Part shown: piece after piece, positions 9,192 to 16,913 of the stretch
Position numbering within the stretch: position 1 is the first letter of the stretch
Layout: each line of letters starts with the position of its first letter
Source: a virus
DNA: 22,783 nt
IMG/VR virus record: IMGVR_UViG_3300025141_000821
Coordinates: 1-22,783 of that record
Reading direction: 5' to 3' (one strand)
Translations under genes and position numbers: made by a program
The notes under the pieces: model-generated
Databases searched by the model: none
The model's input: only the letters and a program-made list of their open reading frames with translations
What the model was told of the DNA's origin: nothing

Positions 9192-9724
9192 ATACTTATA
9201 ACTTTGCAATAACTTCCACCTCGGCAGGAATAACCAAGATATACCCTGCTATAGATCTTTTTGATGTAACAGAAATGACGGTAGATTTAGTAGATGTGTT
9301 TACTGGTAATTTTCCTAATTATTTGGGGATTGACTGGGGCGATGGCACGCCCGCGCTGGAGCCTGATGTTTCGGTTTTTCGTGACTATGAAAAGGACTCC
9401 ATATACCCAGAAATAAATAAAGGCGTAGCGCCGAAGTACCTTGCGGATACATATAAGCATATATATGAGCCTTCATCCTACGCATTAAACAAATCGATAG
9501 TACTAAAAATAAATGTAGGTTACATTACCGGTGAAACTACTCAATTAAGTGCGCCAATAAATGTTAGAACTGCAGGATACTATCAAACCGTTGAAGATAT
9601 GGAATTACTTGGTTTAGATCTTCTAAATAACGAGTATAATAGCTCGAGATTTACACTTCTTACAAAAAAAGGAAATTACATTGTTCAAATGGATAACAAA
9701 TCTTATAAAGAAGATACAGCATAA
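9188..9724 (+). CDS. Small PKD-like structural protein, 178 aa
   Basis: Probably a small virion protein made of a single PKD/Ig-like domain. YLGIDWGDGTPAL at about residues 45-57 matches the PKD xDWGDGT turn. DTYKHIYEPSSYALNKSIVL at about residues 87-106 takes the place of the HxYxxPG..V strand, and NVGYITGETTQLSAPINV closes the sandwich. The remaining 40 residues (MELLGLDLLNN...) may be a dock to a partner. It overlaps the 1014-aa gene by ATGA, so it is likely translated by reinitiation and made in step with it. It is the second PKD protein within 6 kb. The late promoter of the next gene overlaps its stop codon. Confidence 0.66.
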   Translation: MNTYNFAITSTSAGITKIYPAIDLFDVTEMTVDLVDVFTGNFPNYLGIDWGDGTPALEPDVSVFRDYEKDSIYPEINKGVAPKYLADTYKHIYEPSSYALNKSIVLKINVGYITGETTQLSAPINVRTAGYYQTVEDMELLGLDLLNNEYNSSRFTLLTKKGNYIVQMDNKSYKEDTA

Positions 9725-9727
9725 ATA
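9720..9727 (+). promoter_or_regulatory. Candidate late promoter (CATAAATA)
   Basis: CATAAATA overlaps the stop codon of the preceding gene (9722-9724) and ends 7 nt before the ATG at 9734. This supports 9734 as the start rather than the TTG at 9728. Confidence 0.62.
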
Positions 9728-9733
9728 TTGTTA

Positions 9734-12118
9734 ATGGGATCTTTAGTAAAATCTAGTCTAAGCGCGCTTAGCTCTGAGGAAGCTAGCTTTTGTCCAGCAA
9801 ATATTGAGTTAGATCAATTTCCACGTACGTTTAATGGAGGATTTAAGTTAAACTTTATATTAGCTCTGTCTGGAGCTGAGAGCTTTCAGAGCTTAAACTA
9901 TACTAATTTTTACTTGACTAATAATTATTTACTAGATGACATTACAACGTATAATACCCCTAGAATAAAGCCATCTAAATATACCACAACCTTAAACTTT
10001 GGGACTAGTGGTCGATCTTTCTGTAAGTTTCAATCAGCTGAATTAAGCTCCTTTAAGCTAGAAAATGCAATTTATGAAGCTGAAAACTACGGTACCGGTA
10101 TAATTTCGCAATCAGATGGTGATGTTTTTGAGATCGAATTAATCGATAATTTTAAATGCCGGGTTGCTACACGACAAAACAACATTCGTTATTTTCTCGT
10201 ATTAGAAGACATGGCAACAGACGCTGAAGAATTTGATGATACGCTTGAAGTTTTATTTGTTGCAGAAAGTCAATTACCTTTATCAAGCTTTAATTTAGAA
10301 TACAATTTATCCAAGTATCTAACTAATAGCTACATTAGTTTATTTTCACCGAAAAAAATAGAGGATACAATAAGCAGATATATTATCAACAGTAATGGTG
10401 ATAAGGTTTTAGCAACTAGACTCGATCCTAATGTGGATTATAGTCAGTTCGCCGCTGTTTCCTATAATATAAGAATTGATCAAGAATTAAATTTATCTAC
10501 ACCGTCGCCATACAATGCGTCGTATGTTACGTATAATGATGCAGGAAAGATAGACAATAGTAAAAGCGATTTTAATTTACCTTCTAATTACTTATTTTAT
10601 AGTTCAAGCAATGATAATAAACAGGTATTTAATTTCTTTAATTTGAAGAACATAGTTAATACTCAAGATTCATTTACATCTTCTAATAATTTATTATCTA
10701 CATCCGAAACAGATATATTTGCACAAAACCTACGTACGTACACAAGTATTTTTTCTGATATAGACAGTGAAAAGAATGAAACATTGGCGTTAAATTATGT
10801 ATACAATAACTATGATATAATTATAACGCCCGGTACCACCTATTTTACAACACCTTCCTCACTCCAGCCTTTTGATAAAATAAATATTAACGATACGAAA
10901 TTTACAGATTGTGGTTCGTTTGCATTTCCAACACCTGATCTATCAGATAAAGTATATAGGTTAGACGATGACACTAACAAAAGTGAAAATGTAACATATC
11001 TCTGCACTTGGCTATCTGGCGCTATTGGTAAGCGCGGTGAGTGGGTTGATAGATATTTTTACCCAGATTTAGCTTCTAAAGAAGAAGCTTTAGCTGGTAT
11101 TTACTCATTTAATGAAACATATGATCAATCAGTAGAAAATCTGATAATGTCTAACTCCACTTTAAAAACATCTGTAACAAAAAAATATTATTTTGATAAA
11201 AAGAGTGACTTAGTTTTTGAGCCATCTAAACGTTATAAGTATATAAGAATAGCAAAAGAAGATTTTGTTCAAAAATCACCTACAAACTTCTGTGAAACAG
11301 CAGTAGTAGATAGAAAAATAAATAATTATTTTTCATCCATTAATAAGAACGGAGGTTTTGGGTTAGGATTTACCATACAAAATGATACCGGTAGCTTTTA
11401 TTTAGAGTCAGAGCGTAACGCAATAAACGGTGGTATAAAATTTGAGAAAAACGGCAAGAAGTGTAAATTTGTGTATAGATTTTTTGATAATAGCTCTGAA
11501 GGTCTTAGCTTATCAGCAAGAATAGCTAAATCGACTTTTGAGTACGAGTTTGATATCGATTTGTTTGAGCAAAATAATATATTTTTATCTTTTGATGCAA
11601 TTTTAGGAATCGGAAAGCTGTTTCTTAACTCAATTGAAATGTTTAGCTTTGAAGTTAACGCGTTTCAAATGTATACAAAGAGGTTACTCTTTGGCGACAT
11701 ATTCATATATTATACAGGTATTGATAACGAACCACAGAGTGTAGAAATACTACGTAATGCAGCTTCTGATCAAAAAGATAGAGTCGCAATTGATAACTTA
11801 TATCTTTCTCTCAAACCTTTAAATGAAGATCAGAGATTAGCATTCTTATTCAGCACTAATTTAAACAAAATACAAGATATTATGATATCTTTGCCTTGCG
11901 GTATGAGAAATTTAACAGATAACATAGATTTAGTTAACTCAATTAACACAAATCTTAAACATAAGAGTAATGATATTGATATTAATATTAAGAATTTGAA
12001 TGTGGCAAATGAAAGTATTCAGAACGAAATTAAAAATATACTTTTAACCAATATTGGCAACTCAATACCTAAGTCAACAAACATTAATAATATTAAATTT
12101 ATAAACTATAAAAAATGA
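9734..12118 (+). CDS. LamG/ConA-like structural protein, 794 aa
   Basis: Probable tail or baseplate protein with a carbohydrate-binding-type fold. The start is the ATG at 9734 (MGSLVKSSLSALSS...), placed 7 nt after a late-promoter motif; the in-frame TTG at 9728 lies too close to the motif. The first 500 residues are Ser/Asn/Tyr-rich, with no family I can name. A Cys-Thr-Trp-Leu-Ser-Gly segment with GEWVDRYFYPD lies near residues 420-450. A jelly-roll segment follows at about residues 525-695: GGFGLGFTIQNDTGSFYLES, GGIKFEKNGKKCKFVYRF, FLSFDAILGIGKLFLNS, the repeated beta strands expected of LamG/concanavalin-type domains. The C-terminal 80 residues are heptad-like and Asn/Ile-rich (NTNLKHKSNDIDINIKNL...), probably a coiled coil for trimerisation or docking. 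It overlaps the next gene by ATGA. The ConA-like call is by eye. Confidence 0.6.
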   Translation: MGSLVKSSLSALSSEEASFCPANIELDQFPRTFNGGFKLNFILALSGAESFQSLNYTNFYLTNNYLLDDITTYNTPRIKPSKYTTTLNFGTSGRSFCKFQSAELSSFKLENAIYEAENYGTGIISQSDGDVFEIELIDNFKCRVATRQNNIRYFLVLEDMATDAEEFDDTLEVLFVAESQLPLSSFNLEYNLSKYLTNSYISLFSPKKIEDTISRYIINSNGDKVLATRLDPNVDYSQFAAVSYNIRIDQELNLSTPSPYNASYVTYNDAGKIDNSKSDFNLPSNYLFYSSSNDNKQVFNFFNLKNIVNTQDSFTSSNNLLSTSETDIFAQNLRTYTSIFSDIDSEKNETLALNYVYNNYDIIITPGTTYFTTPSSLQPFDKININDTKFTDCGSFAFPTPDLSDKVYRLDDDTNKSENVTYLCTWLSGAIGKRGEWVDRYFYPDLASKEEALAGIYSFNETYDQSVENLIMSNSTLKTSVTKKYYFDKKSDLVFEPSKRYKYIRIAKEDFVQKSPTNFCETAVVDRKINNYFSSINKNGGFGLGFTIQNDTGSFYLESERNAINGGIKFEKNGKKCKFVYRFFDNSSEGLSLSARIAKSTFEYEFDIDLFEQNNIFLSFDAILGIGKLFLNSIEMFSFEVNAFQMYTKRLLFGDIFIYYTGIDNEPQSVEILRNAASDQKDRVAIDNLYLSLKPLNEDQRLAFLFSTNLNKIQDIMISLPCGMRNLTDNIDLVNSINTNLKHKSNDIDINIKNLNVANESIQNEIKNILLTNIGNSIPKSTNINNIKFINYKK

Positions 12119-14079
12119 TCGAATATTTTAAATATACAACGGGTGGATCGTTTACTCTTAGTGGCGCGGATTACTCTGGCTTCGTAAACGTAAGAGACGG
12201 TATCGCCTACTCCGGGAAAACGCTTTCTGATACTTCTGTAATTCTAGAATCACAAGATACTTTCTACGCTAACTGCTTAATTCATAAGTTAGAATTTGAT
12301 AGAACATCTGATCAAATTAATAAATCAAAAATATTAACTTCACCGCAGGTTTCTCCTAGAAAGGTAATTGATCAGACCTTTATCGATACAAACTTAGAAA
12401 TACTAAATCAAAATAATTTAAACTTATATGCTTTAAATATTATCTCACGAACAGATTTACTAAATTTCAAAAATTCTGCCGCTGATGGAAATGCTTATTT
12501 TCTTGGATTATCAAGTGGTAAAAATGACATACGAAATAATGACACTAAAATGGCTAAAGACAATGTCTTCCCAATTCAGATAGACCCTTTTAGTTTTATT
12601 GATAAAGTGCCTGGTGTCAGTGTGTTGGACGACACAATTGATAGTACTTTATTTGTGTATGATGATGAAACATTTTTTTATTTTACCACAACAGATACGT
12701 CTTCACATACTTTTTCTGGAAGCTTTGCAAAAAATAGTAACTTTGTTCCTGTTACACCTGACGCAGATACAGGCGAAACACTATTTAAAGGAGCTACTAG
12801 ATTTTCGTATGACAATTCAACAGATATCCTCTATAGCCTATCCGCTAGTGCTAATAGCATAGAGCTTAATCTTTATGATAATAGTTTTGTTAATCCCTGT
12901 GGTAAATTAAAGCTTGTTGATAAAATAATTTTAGAAGAAGAAATTATAGACCAAACGGTAAAGTTAGGAAATAATGTAATGGGGTATCGATACACTGATG
13001 ATGAAAAAATACACATTGCTATTAGAAACAAGTATTCAAATAAATTAATTAAAGCTATAACTACTACTAAAGACGATGAAGAAATAATTGCTTTTGATAT
13101 AAGAGATTCGGATGATTCTATATTAATTTTAACTCAACCGGAGCAACCGCCGCCGTATATATGTGGGAATAGTTTTGATACCGAGGGGGAAACCTCGGTA
13201 TATACCGAGGGGGTATATTATATGTATCATCTAGATGTAGAGAACTTAACTGATGTTGGACCTGAGTTAAATCCAAAAGTTGTTAATCGATATAAACCGA
13301 CATATAGCTTTACATCAATAAATGAAGAGGAGATTGAGGTATTTTTCTCACAGAATGATTCTAACATTTTTATTTTAAATGATAAAGGGTTTATTACAAC
13401 TAGATTTATATCAAATCCAAAAGAGGTTTCCGGATTTGCAGATCCAGAAAACTTGCAATACCTACCTGATATGTATTTTAAGTATACAAATGAAAGATTT
13501 AATTTGATACAGAAGAAGTTTAATTCTAATGCATTAAAATCAAATTATCTCAACTTTATAAATTATATAATTACAAAAAATGAAAATGATTTATTTTTCT
13601 TAATGCACAATATTGGTCGAATATATTTGTTTAAAGAGAGTAATCTTTTATATGAAAATTTTGTACCTCTTGATCTTAAGAACTTATACGAAAAAATAAC
13701 TAGTTGTGAGTCTAGTCTAGGTGTATCGTTAAATAGTGAGATACAAAACATTATTAAGGATACTGTAAGTATATTTTTAAATCTCAGTCTTATACCCTCA
13801 AAAGGTATAAAAGACGGTATACCCTTGCTAAGTGATTATATTACATATAAGGGGCTAGATATTAATTTTAGAGATATGGAATTTCACGAAAACGAGGGTG
13901 TTGATTACAACGTGGTTTCCAGGGTATTAAATCAGCTCTTCGAATTACAAGAACAAGTTCTTAATAGTATCACCGACGAAACAACAACACCAGATGATAG
14001 TGAGTTTGCAGGTAATATCGTTGTTGGTGAAGCTGAATTCAATGAACTAAACCTGGGAAGTGGAGCTCCAGAATATTAA
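12115..14079 (+). CDS. Probable beta-propeller-like structural protein, 654 aa
   Basis: Unnamed virion protein, probably co-translated with the LamG-like gene through the ATGA overlap. From about residue 175 to 530 it shows irregular repeats in which an Asp-rich turn precedes a hydrophobic strand: FSYDNSTDILYSLSASANS, DIRDSDDSILILTQ, FFSQNDSNIFILNDKGF, KNENDLFFLMHNIGRIYLF. That pattern suggests beta-propeller blades, though blade number and spacing are not clean. The C-terminal 60 residues contain a helix (VVSRVLNQLFELQEQVLNSI) that looks like a short coiled coil, then an acidic tail ending LNLGSGAPEY. A GC-rich hairpin with a third repeat copy (13178-13213) sits inside the gene and encodes TEGETSVYTEGV. 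There is no signal peptide or catalytic motif. It could be a spacer between the baseplate and the adhesins that follow. Confidence 0.55.
   Translation: MIEYFKYTTGGSFTLSGADYSGFVNVRDGIAYSGKTLSDTSVILESQDTFYANCLIHKLEFDRTSDQINKSKILTSPQVSPRKVIDQTFIDTNLEILNQNNLNLYALNIISRTDLLNFKNSAADGNAYFLGLSSGKNDIRNNDTKMAKDNVFPIQIDPFSFIDKVPGVSVLDDTIDSTLFVYDDETFFYFTTTDTSSHTFSGSFAKNSNFVPVTPDADTGETLFKGATRFSYDNSTDILYSLSASANSIELNLYDNSFVNPCGKLKLVDKIILEEEIIDQTVKLGNNVMGYRYTDDEKIHIAIRNKYSNKLIKAITTTKDDEEIIAFDIRDSDDSILILTQPEQPPPYICGNSFDTEGETSVYTEGVYYMYHLDVENLTDVGPELNPKVVNRYKPTYSFTSINEEEIEVFFSQNDSNIFILNDKGFITTRFISNPKEVSGFADPENLQYLPDMYFKYTNERFNLIQKKFNSNALKSNYLNFINYIITKNENDLFFLMHNIGRIYLFKESNLLYENFVPLDLKNLYEKITSCESSLGVSLNSEIQNIIKDTVSIFLNLSLIPSKGIKDGIPLLSDYITYKGLDINFRDMEFHENEGVDYNVVSRVLNQLFELQEQVLNSITDETTTPDDSEFAGNIVVGEAEFNELNLGSGAPEY
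13178..13213 (+). repeat. GC-rich hairpin plus direct repeat inside the 654-aa gene
   Basis: ATACCGAGG (13178-13186) and its exact reverse complement CCTCGGTAT (13193-13201) flank a 6-nt loop GGGAAA, giving a perfect 9-bp stem. The top arm with its GGG extension recurs at 13202-13213 (ATACCGAGGGGG), so three related copies sit in 36 nt. The reading frame stays open and the repeat shows in the protein as two Thr-Glu-Gly units. No T-run follows the stem, so it is not a normal intrinsic terminator. Confidence 0.85.
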
Positions 14080-14087
14080 TATAAATA
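14080..14087 (+). promoter_or_regulatory. Late promoter, exact T4 consensus TATAAATA
   Basis: An exact TATAAATA directly after the previous stop codon (14077-14079), ending 11 nt before the ATG at 14098. This is the best late-promoter match in the window and starts the adhesin region. Confidence 0.75.
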
Positions 14088-14097
14088 TAAGCACGGG

Positions 14098-16881
14098 ATG
14101 AGTCAAGAAAAGCTTTCACAACAACGTATATCAGAAGAATACTCATTATTATTACATGTGAGTGGCGGGAGTATTGCTTCGAAGCTGCCGGGTTCCGTTG
14201 AAAGCGCGCATCACAAAGGCGTTGCAAAGGTATATGACGGTGTTGGAAACACTACAGGTTTATCTCTAAGTTCAAAAGGTAATAGAGTTGTAATAAACAA
14301 TTATATTCAGCCTGAAGGTTGGCAGTATCAAATGGAGTGGATAGATGCTTTTTTTCCGATCAATACTGTGCTTGTTACTGCTACCTATAAGAACCCAGGG
14401 ATTGGGATGAGAGGAACAAAGTGGATATTACAATCGCAGGGATTATTCCCTGTTGGTGTTGGTTCTGGTCTTGATAAAAATAATAATACCTTCACTTTTT
14501 CTGCAGGAAATAGAGACAGAGAAAAGATAGAAAACGGTGACGCTGCGGGAGAATTTAGATCAGATATTCTTATTGAAGATCTACCAGCTCACAGTCATCT
14601 TACTGACACACATACCGAGACTGTACCTGTAAATCAAGAAGGGCTTGGCACTAATGTGAGTTTTATCTTTTATTTTGGCGATACTTTAAATACATCACAA
14701 CTAACAAGAGGGGATAAGCGTTATTTAGACGACGAGGCTATTGAAGCTTTTGAATACAACACTGAATATAACGGTATTCAAAATTATAGAGATCATGTTA
14801 TAACAGAACGCTACAATTCCGGTGTTTTCTTTACGGATGCGGATTTTGAGCCTAGGTTCGCGAACCAAACGATGCGTGGGTGGGCCCCTCCACAAGCTGG
14901 TGGCCCCGGGTGGGGCGGTATATTAAACACTAACGGTAAATTTATAGGAAATAGTCCGAGACCTATTGGTGTTGATTGGACGTTAGATGGTCAAACTTAC
15001 AACATTAATAGTTCTTTTTACGATCCGAGAGCTAGCGATCGGGTACACCCGGGGCGATTTAACGATACAGAGTTAGTTAAGGCTCGTGATTTTATCATTC
15101 ATGTTCTCGGAATAGAAAAAGCAAAAGAAGCGTTAGCAGGTGTTAACAGATTGAAAGAGATAGGTCAAACTGTAGAACAGGCGTATAGAGGTGATAATAC
15201 ATATTATAGTCGCATTCCACAAAACAAAATTGTAACATCTACCACTGCTGGTGGATCTATAAGGCACAATAACATACCACCGAATTACCCTCTTTACTTT
15301 TGGAGACGAGTACCACTTACCTATGTTGAGAATCTTACTATAACAGAGAGGCCCGGGCCAGAACTACCCATGCAGTTTATTATTACTAGTAATAAGAAGT
15401 CGACTAAAGATAATATTTTTAATTTGAATAGATGGGCTGTTGATCAGGGATGGAATGGACAATCAGCGTGTACGATAATTATCGACGAAGGTGTTTATAT
15501 TTATTCTGATGATCCGAATAATGATAAAGTACCTGGGATGGTTATAGATCAGTTTCCGGAGGGGTTAACATTAATAAATAAAGGGTTTATTATGGGTAGA
15601 GGTGGTGATGGTGGTAGTTACTATACCGATGGGCAAGACGGTGGAGATGCTATACATATTACTAGTAATTCTGAAATTATTATAGATAACACAAATGGCG
15701 CTATTGGAGGTGGCGGCGGTGGTGGTTCTGCCTCCAAGCTTGGTAATTCGGGTGGTGGTGGCGGAGCTGGCGGCGGTTGGGGTGGAACCGCATCAATATT
15801 TCAACTTCCAGGTTGGAACTTTGGTGATGGAGATGGTAGAGTAATAACTAGTAGTGAAGTGGAAGCCAATAATTGGAGTGTCTTTGATTATCTTGATAAT
15901 AAGCCATATAAACCAACTGCTGCAGGTGGATGGGGCGGAGCGCCCGGTCAGCCTGGAGGCCACGGTCGGTGGTATAATAGGTTTTGGAGTTTCCACTCTC
16001 TTGCTAAATTTAAAGCAGCAGGTGATATTATGACTATAGGAGGTGGTCCAAATTTCCCACTATTACCTGGAATTGGTGGAGAGGCCGGTGGGAGTGGCTC
16101 AGTCGGGAGGTTAAGAAATGGTGTTAGTGATCAGGGATCCGGGGGCGGCGGCGGACGTATTTTGACAACTACCGCCACCGGTGGCGGTACGGGGGGTGTT
16201 CCAGGAGCAGAATTTGGCGCTATAGATGTAAATGGTAACTTGAGAGATACTGGACCAGAATGGAGTAATACACCACCACGTAATAACGGATCTGTTCGTA
16301 ATGGGGTATATGTTACAGCTTATAATAGCAGCAGACCGTACCGTGGGTGGAATTCCGGATACACAATAGATAATGCACGTGGTTATGGCTATGGTTCTCA
16401 TCGCGCTATTGGACCACATTGGAGAAGGAATGGACATAGGGGATCAGTAGGCTTGCCTTATATTGTAGCTGGTGTCCTAAAACCAGGGTCAGAGAAGGGT
16501 TTATATTATAATGGATTTTCATATTTATCACCAACAGGTTGGGATGGTTATAACCATAGGTCCGCGCTTATTCAAGGCGGTAGTACTAATCAACCCGGTA
16601 TATATGAACCGGCTTATGTACGTGTAATTGGTGGAGTAGATTTATGGAGCAATGTCTACACGGAGCATACTGCTGCTGGAGGTGGTGGTTGGGGTGCACC
16701 AGGTGGAGTAGCATGGAGAGGTGGTCGAACTTGGCGATCTGTTATGGACACGAGAGGGACTGGGCCAATGATAAGAAAAGCAGGAGCCGGTGGTCTTTCA
16801 ATAAAAGCTACAGTTGGAAATGTAACTGTTAACGGTGGTATAGTATATGGTGAAACCGAAGGAAATGTAAACATTAGATAG
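14098..16881 (+). CDS. gp10/tail-collar-like adhesin with glycine-rich C-terminal tip, 927 aa
   Basis: Probable host-contact protein. Residues 1-410 are paralogous to the whole of the next gene product: an N-terminal head with VYDGVGNTTGLSLSS and VVINNYIQPEG, then EWIDAFFP, a GTKWILQSQGLFPVGVGSGL segment near residues 105-125, DLPAHSHL near 160, and HNNIPPNYPLYFWRR at 390-404. This is the layout of the T4 gp10 C-terminal / tail-collar family. After this natural end the protein continues for over 500 residues, with a beta segment (CTIIIDEGVYIYS...GLTLINKGFIMGRGG) and then at least six glycine clusters (near residues 500, 536, 608, 648, 681, 695 and 859). The glycine-rich part resembles tips built from polyglycine sheets, as in the phage S16 gp38 adhesin, and is the likely receptor-binding end. 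A 20-bp palindrome lies at 16170-16189. The product is inferred to be trimeric. Confidence 0.75.
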   Translation: MSQEKLSQQRISEEYSLLLHVSGGSIASKLPGSVESAHHKGVAKVYDGVGNTTGLSLSSKGNRVVINNYIQPEGWQYQMEWIDAFFPINTVLVTATYKNPGIGMRGTKWILQSQGLFPVGVGSGLDKNNNTFTFSAGNRDREKIENGDAAGEFRSDILIEDLPAHSHLTDTHTETVPVNQEGLGTNVSFIFYFGDTLNTSQLTRGDKRYLDDEAIEAFEYNTEYNGIQNYRDHVITERYNSGVFFTDADFEPRFANQTMRGWAPPQAGGPGWGGILNTNGKFIGNSPRPIGVDWTLDGQTYNINSSFYDPRASDRVHPGRFNDTELVKARDFIIHVLGIEKAKEALAGVNRLKEIGQTVEQAYRGDNTYYSRIPQNKIVTSTTAGGSIRHNNIPPNYPLYFWRRVPLTYVENLTITERPGPELPMQFIITSNKKSTKDNIFNLNRWAVDQGWNGQSACTIIIDEGVYIYSDDPNNDKVPGMVIDQFPEGLTLINKGFIMGRGGDGGSYYTDGQDGGDAIHITSNSEIIIDNTNGAIGGGGGGGSASKLGNSGGGGGAGGGWGGTASIFQLPGWNFGDGDGRVITSSEVEANNWSVFDYLDNKPYKPTAAGGWGGAPGQPGGHGRWYNRFWSFHSLAKFKAAGDIMTIGGGPNFPLLPGIGGEAGGSGSVGRLRNGVSDQGSGGGGGRILTTTATGGGTGGVPGAEFGAIDVNGNLRDTGPEWSNTPPRNNGSVRNGVYVTAYNSSRPYRGWNSGYTIDNARGYGYGSHRAIGPHWRRNGHRGSVGLPYIVAGVLKPGSEKGLYYNGFSYLSPTGWDGYNHRSALIQGGSTNQPGIYEPAYVRVIGGVDLWSNVYTEHTAAGGGGWGAPGGVAWRGGRTWRSVMDTRGTGPMIRKAGAGGLSIKATVGNVTVNGGIVYGETEGNVNIR
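16170..16189 (+). repeat. Perfect 20-bp palindrome in the Gly-rich region
   Basis: TACCGCCACC followed by its exact reverse complement GGTGGCGGTA, with no loop bases. It encodes a Thr-Ala-Thr-Gly-Gly-Gly stretch. It is markedly GC-rich against the surrounding DNA. It may be a by-product of Gly (GGN) beside Thr/Ala (ACC/GCC) codons. Confidence 0.8.
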
Positions 16882-16897
16882 TATTTTCAAATTGTGA

Positions 16898-16905
16898 CAT
16901 AAATA
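16898..16905 (+). promoter_or_regulatory. Candidate late promoter (CATAAATA)
   Basis: CATAAATA in the 32-nt gap between the two gp10-like paralogues, ending 9 nt before the ATG at 16914. The gap contains no terminator-like hairpin. Confidence 0.65.
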
Positions 16906-16913
16906 ATAGTAAT

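Noticed and set aside
9728-9733. TTG start for the LamG-like gene
   Set aside because: It directly abuts the promoter motif; the ATG two codons later has the common spacing.
12599-12862. Plus-strand open frame of 87 codons within the 654-aa gene
   Set aside because: It lies wholly inside another gene in a different frame and its translation has no domain-like pattern.
13178-13213. Intrinsic terminator
   Set aside because: The stem is followed by more repeat and not by a T-run, and it lies in the middle of an open gene.
15700-16200. Tandem repeat or CRISPR-like array in the GGN-rich stretch
   Set aside because: The repetition comes from glycine codons with varied third bases and irregular spacing, without repeat-spacer units.
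16111-16437. Minus-strand open frame of 108 codons opposite the Gly-rich region
   Set aside because: Shadow of the Gly-rich reading frame: low complexity, no promoter, within a well-supported gene.
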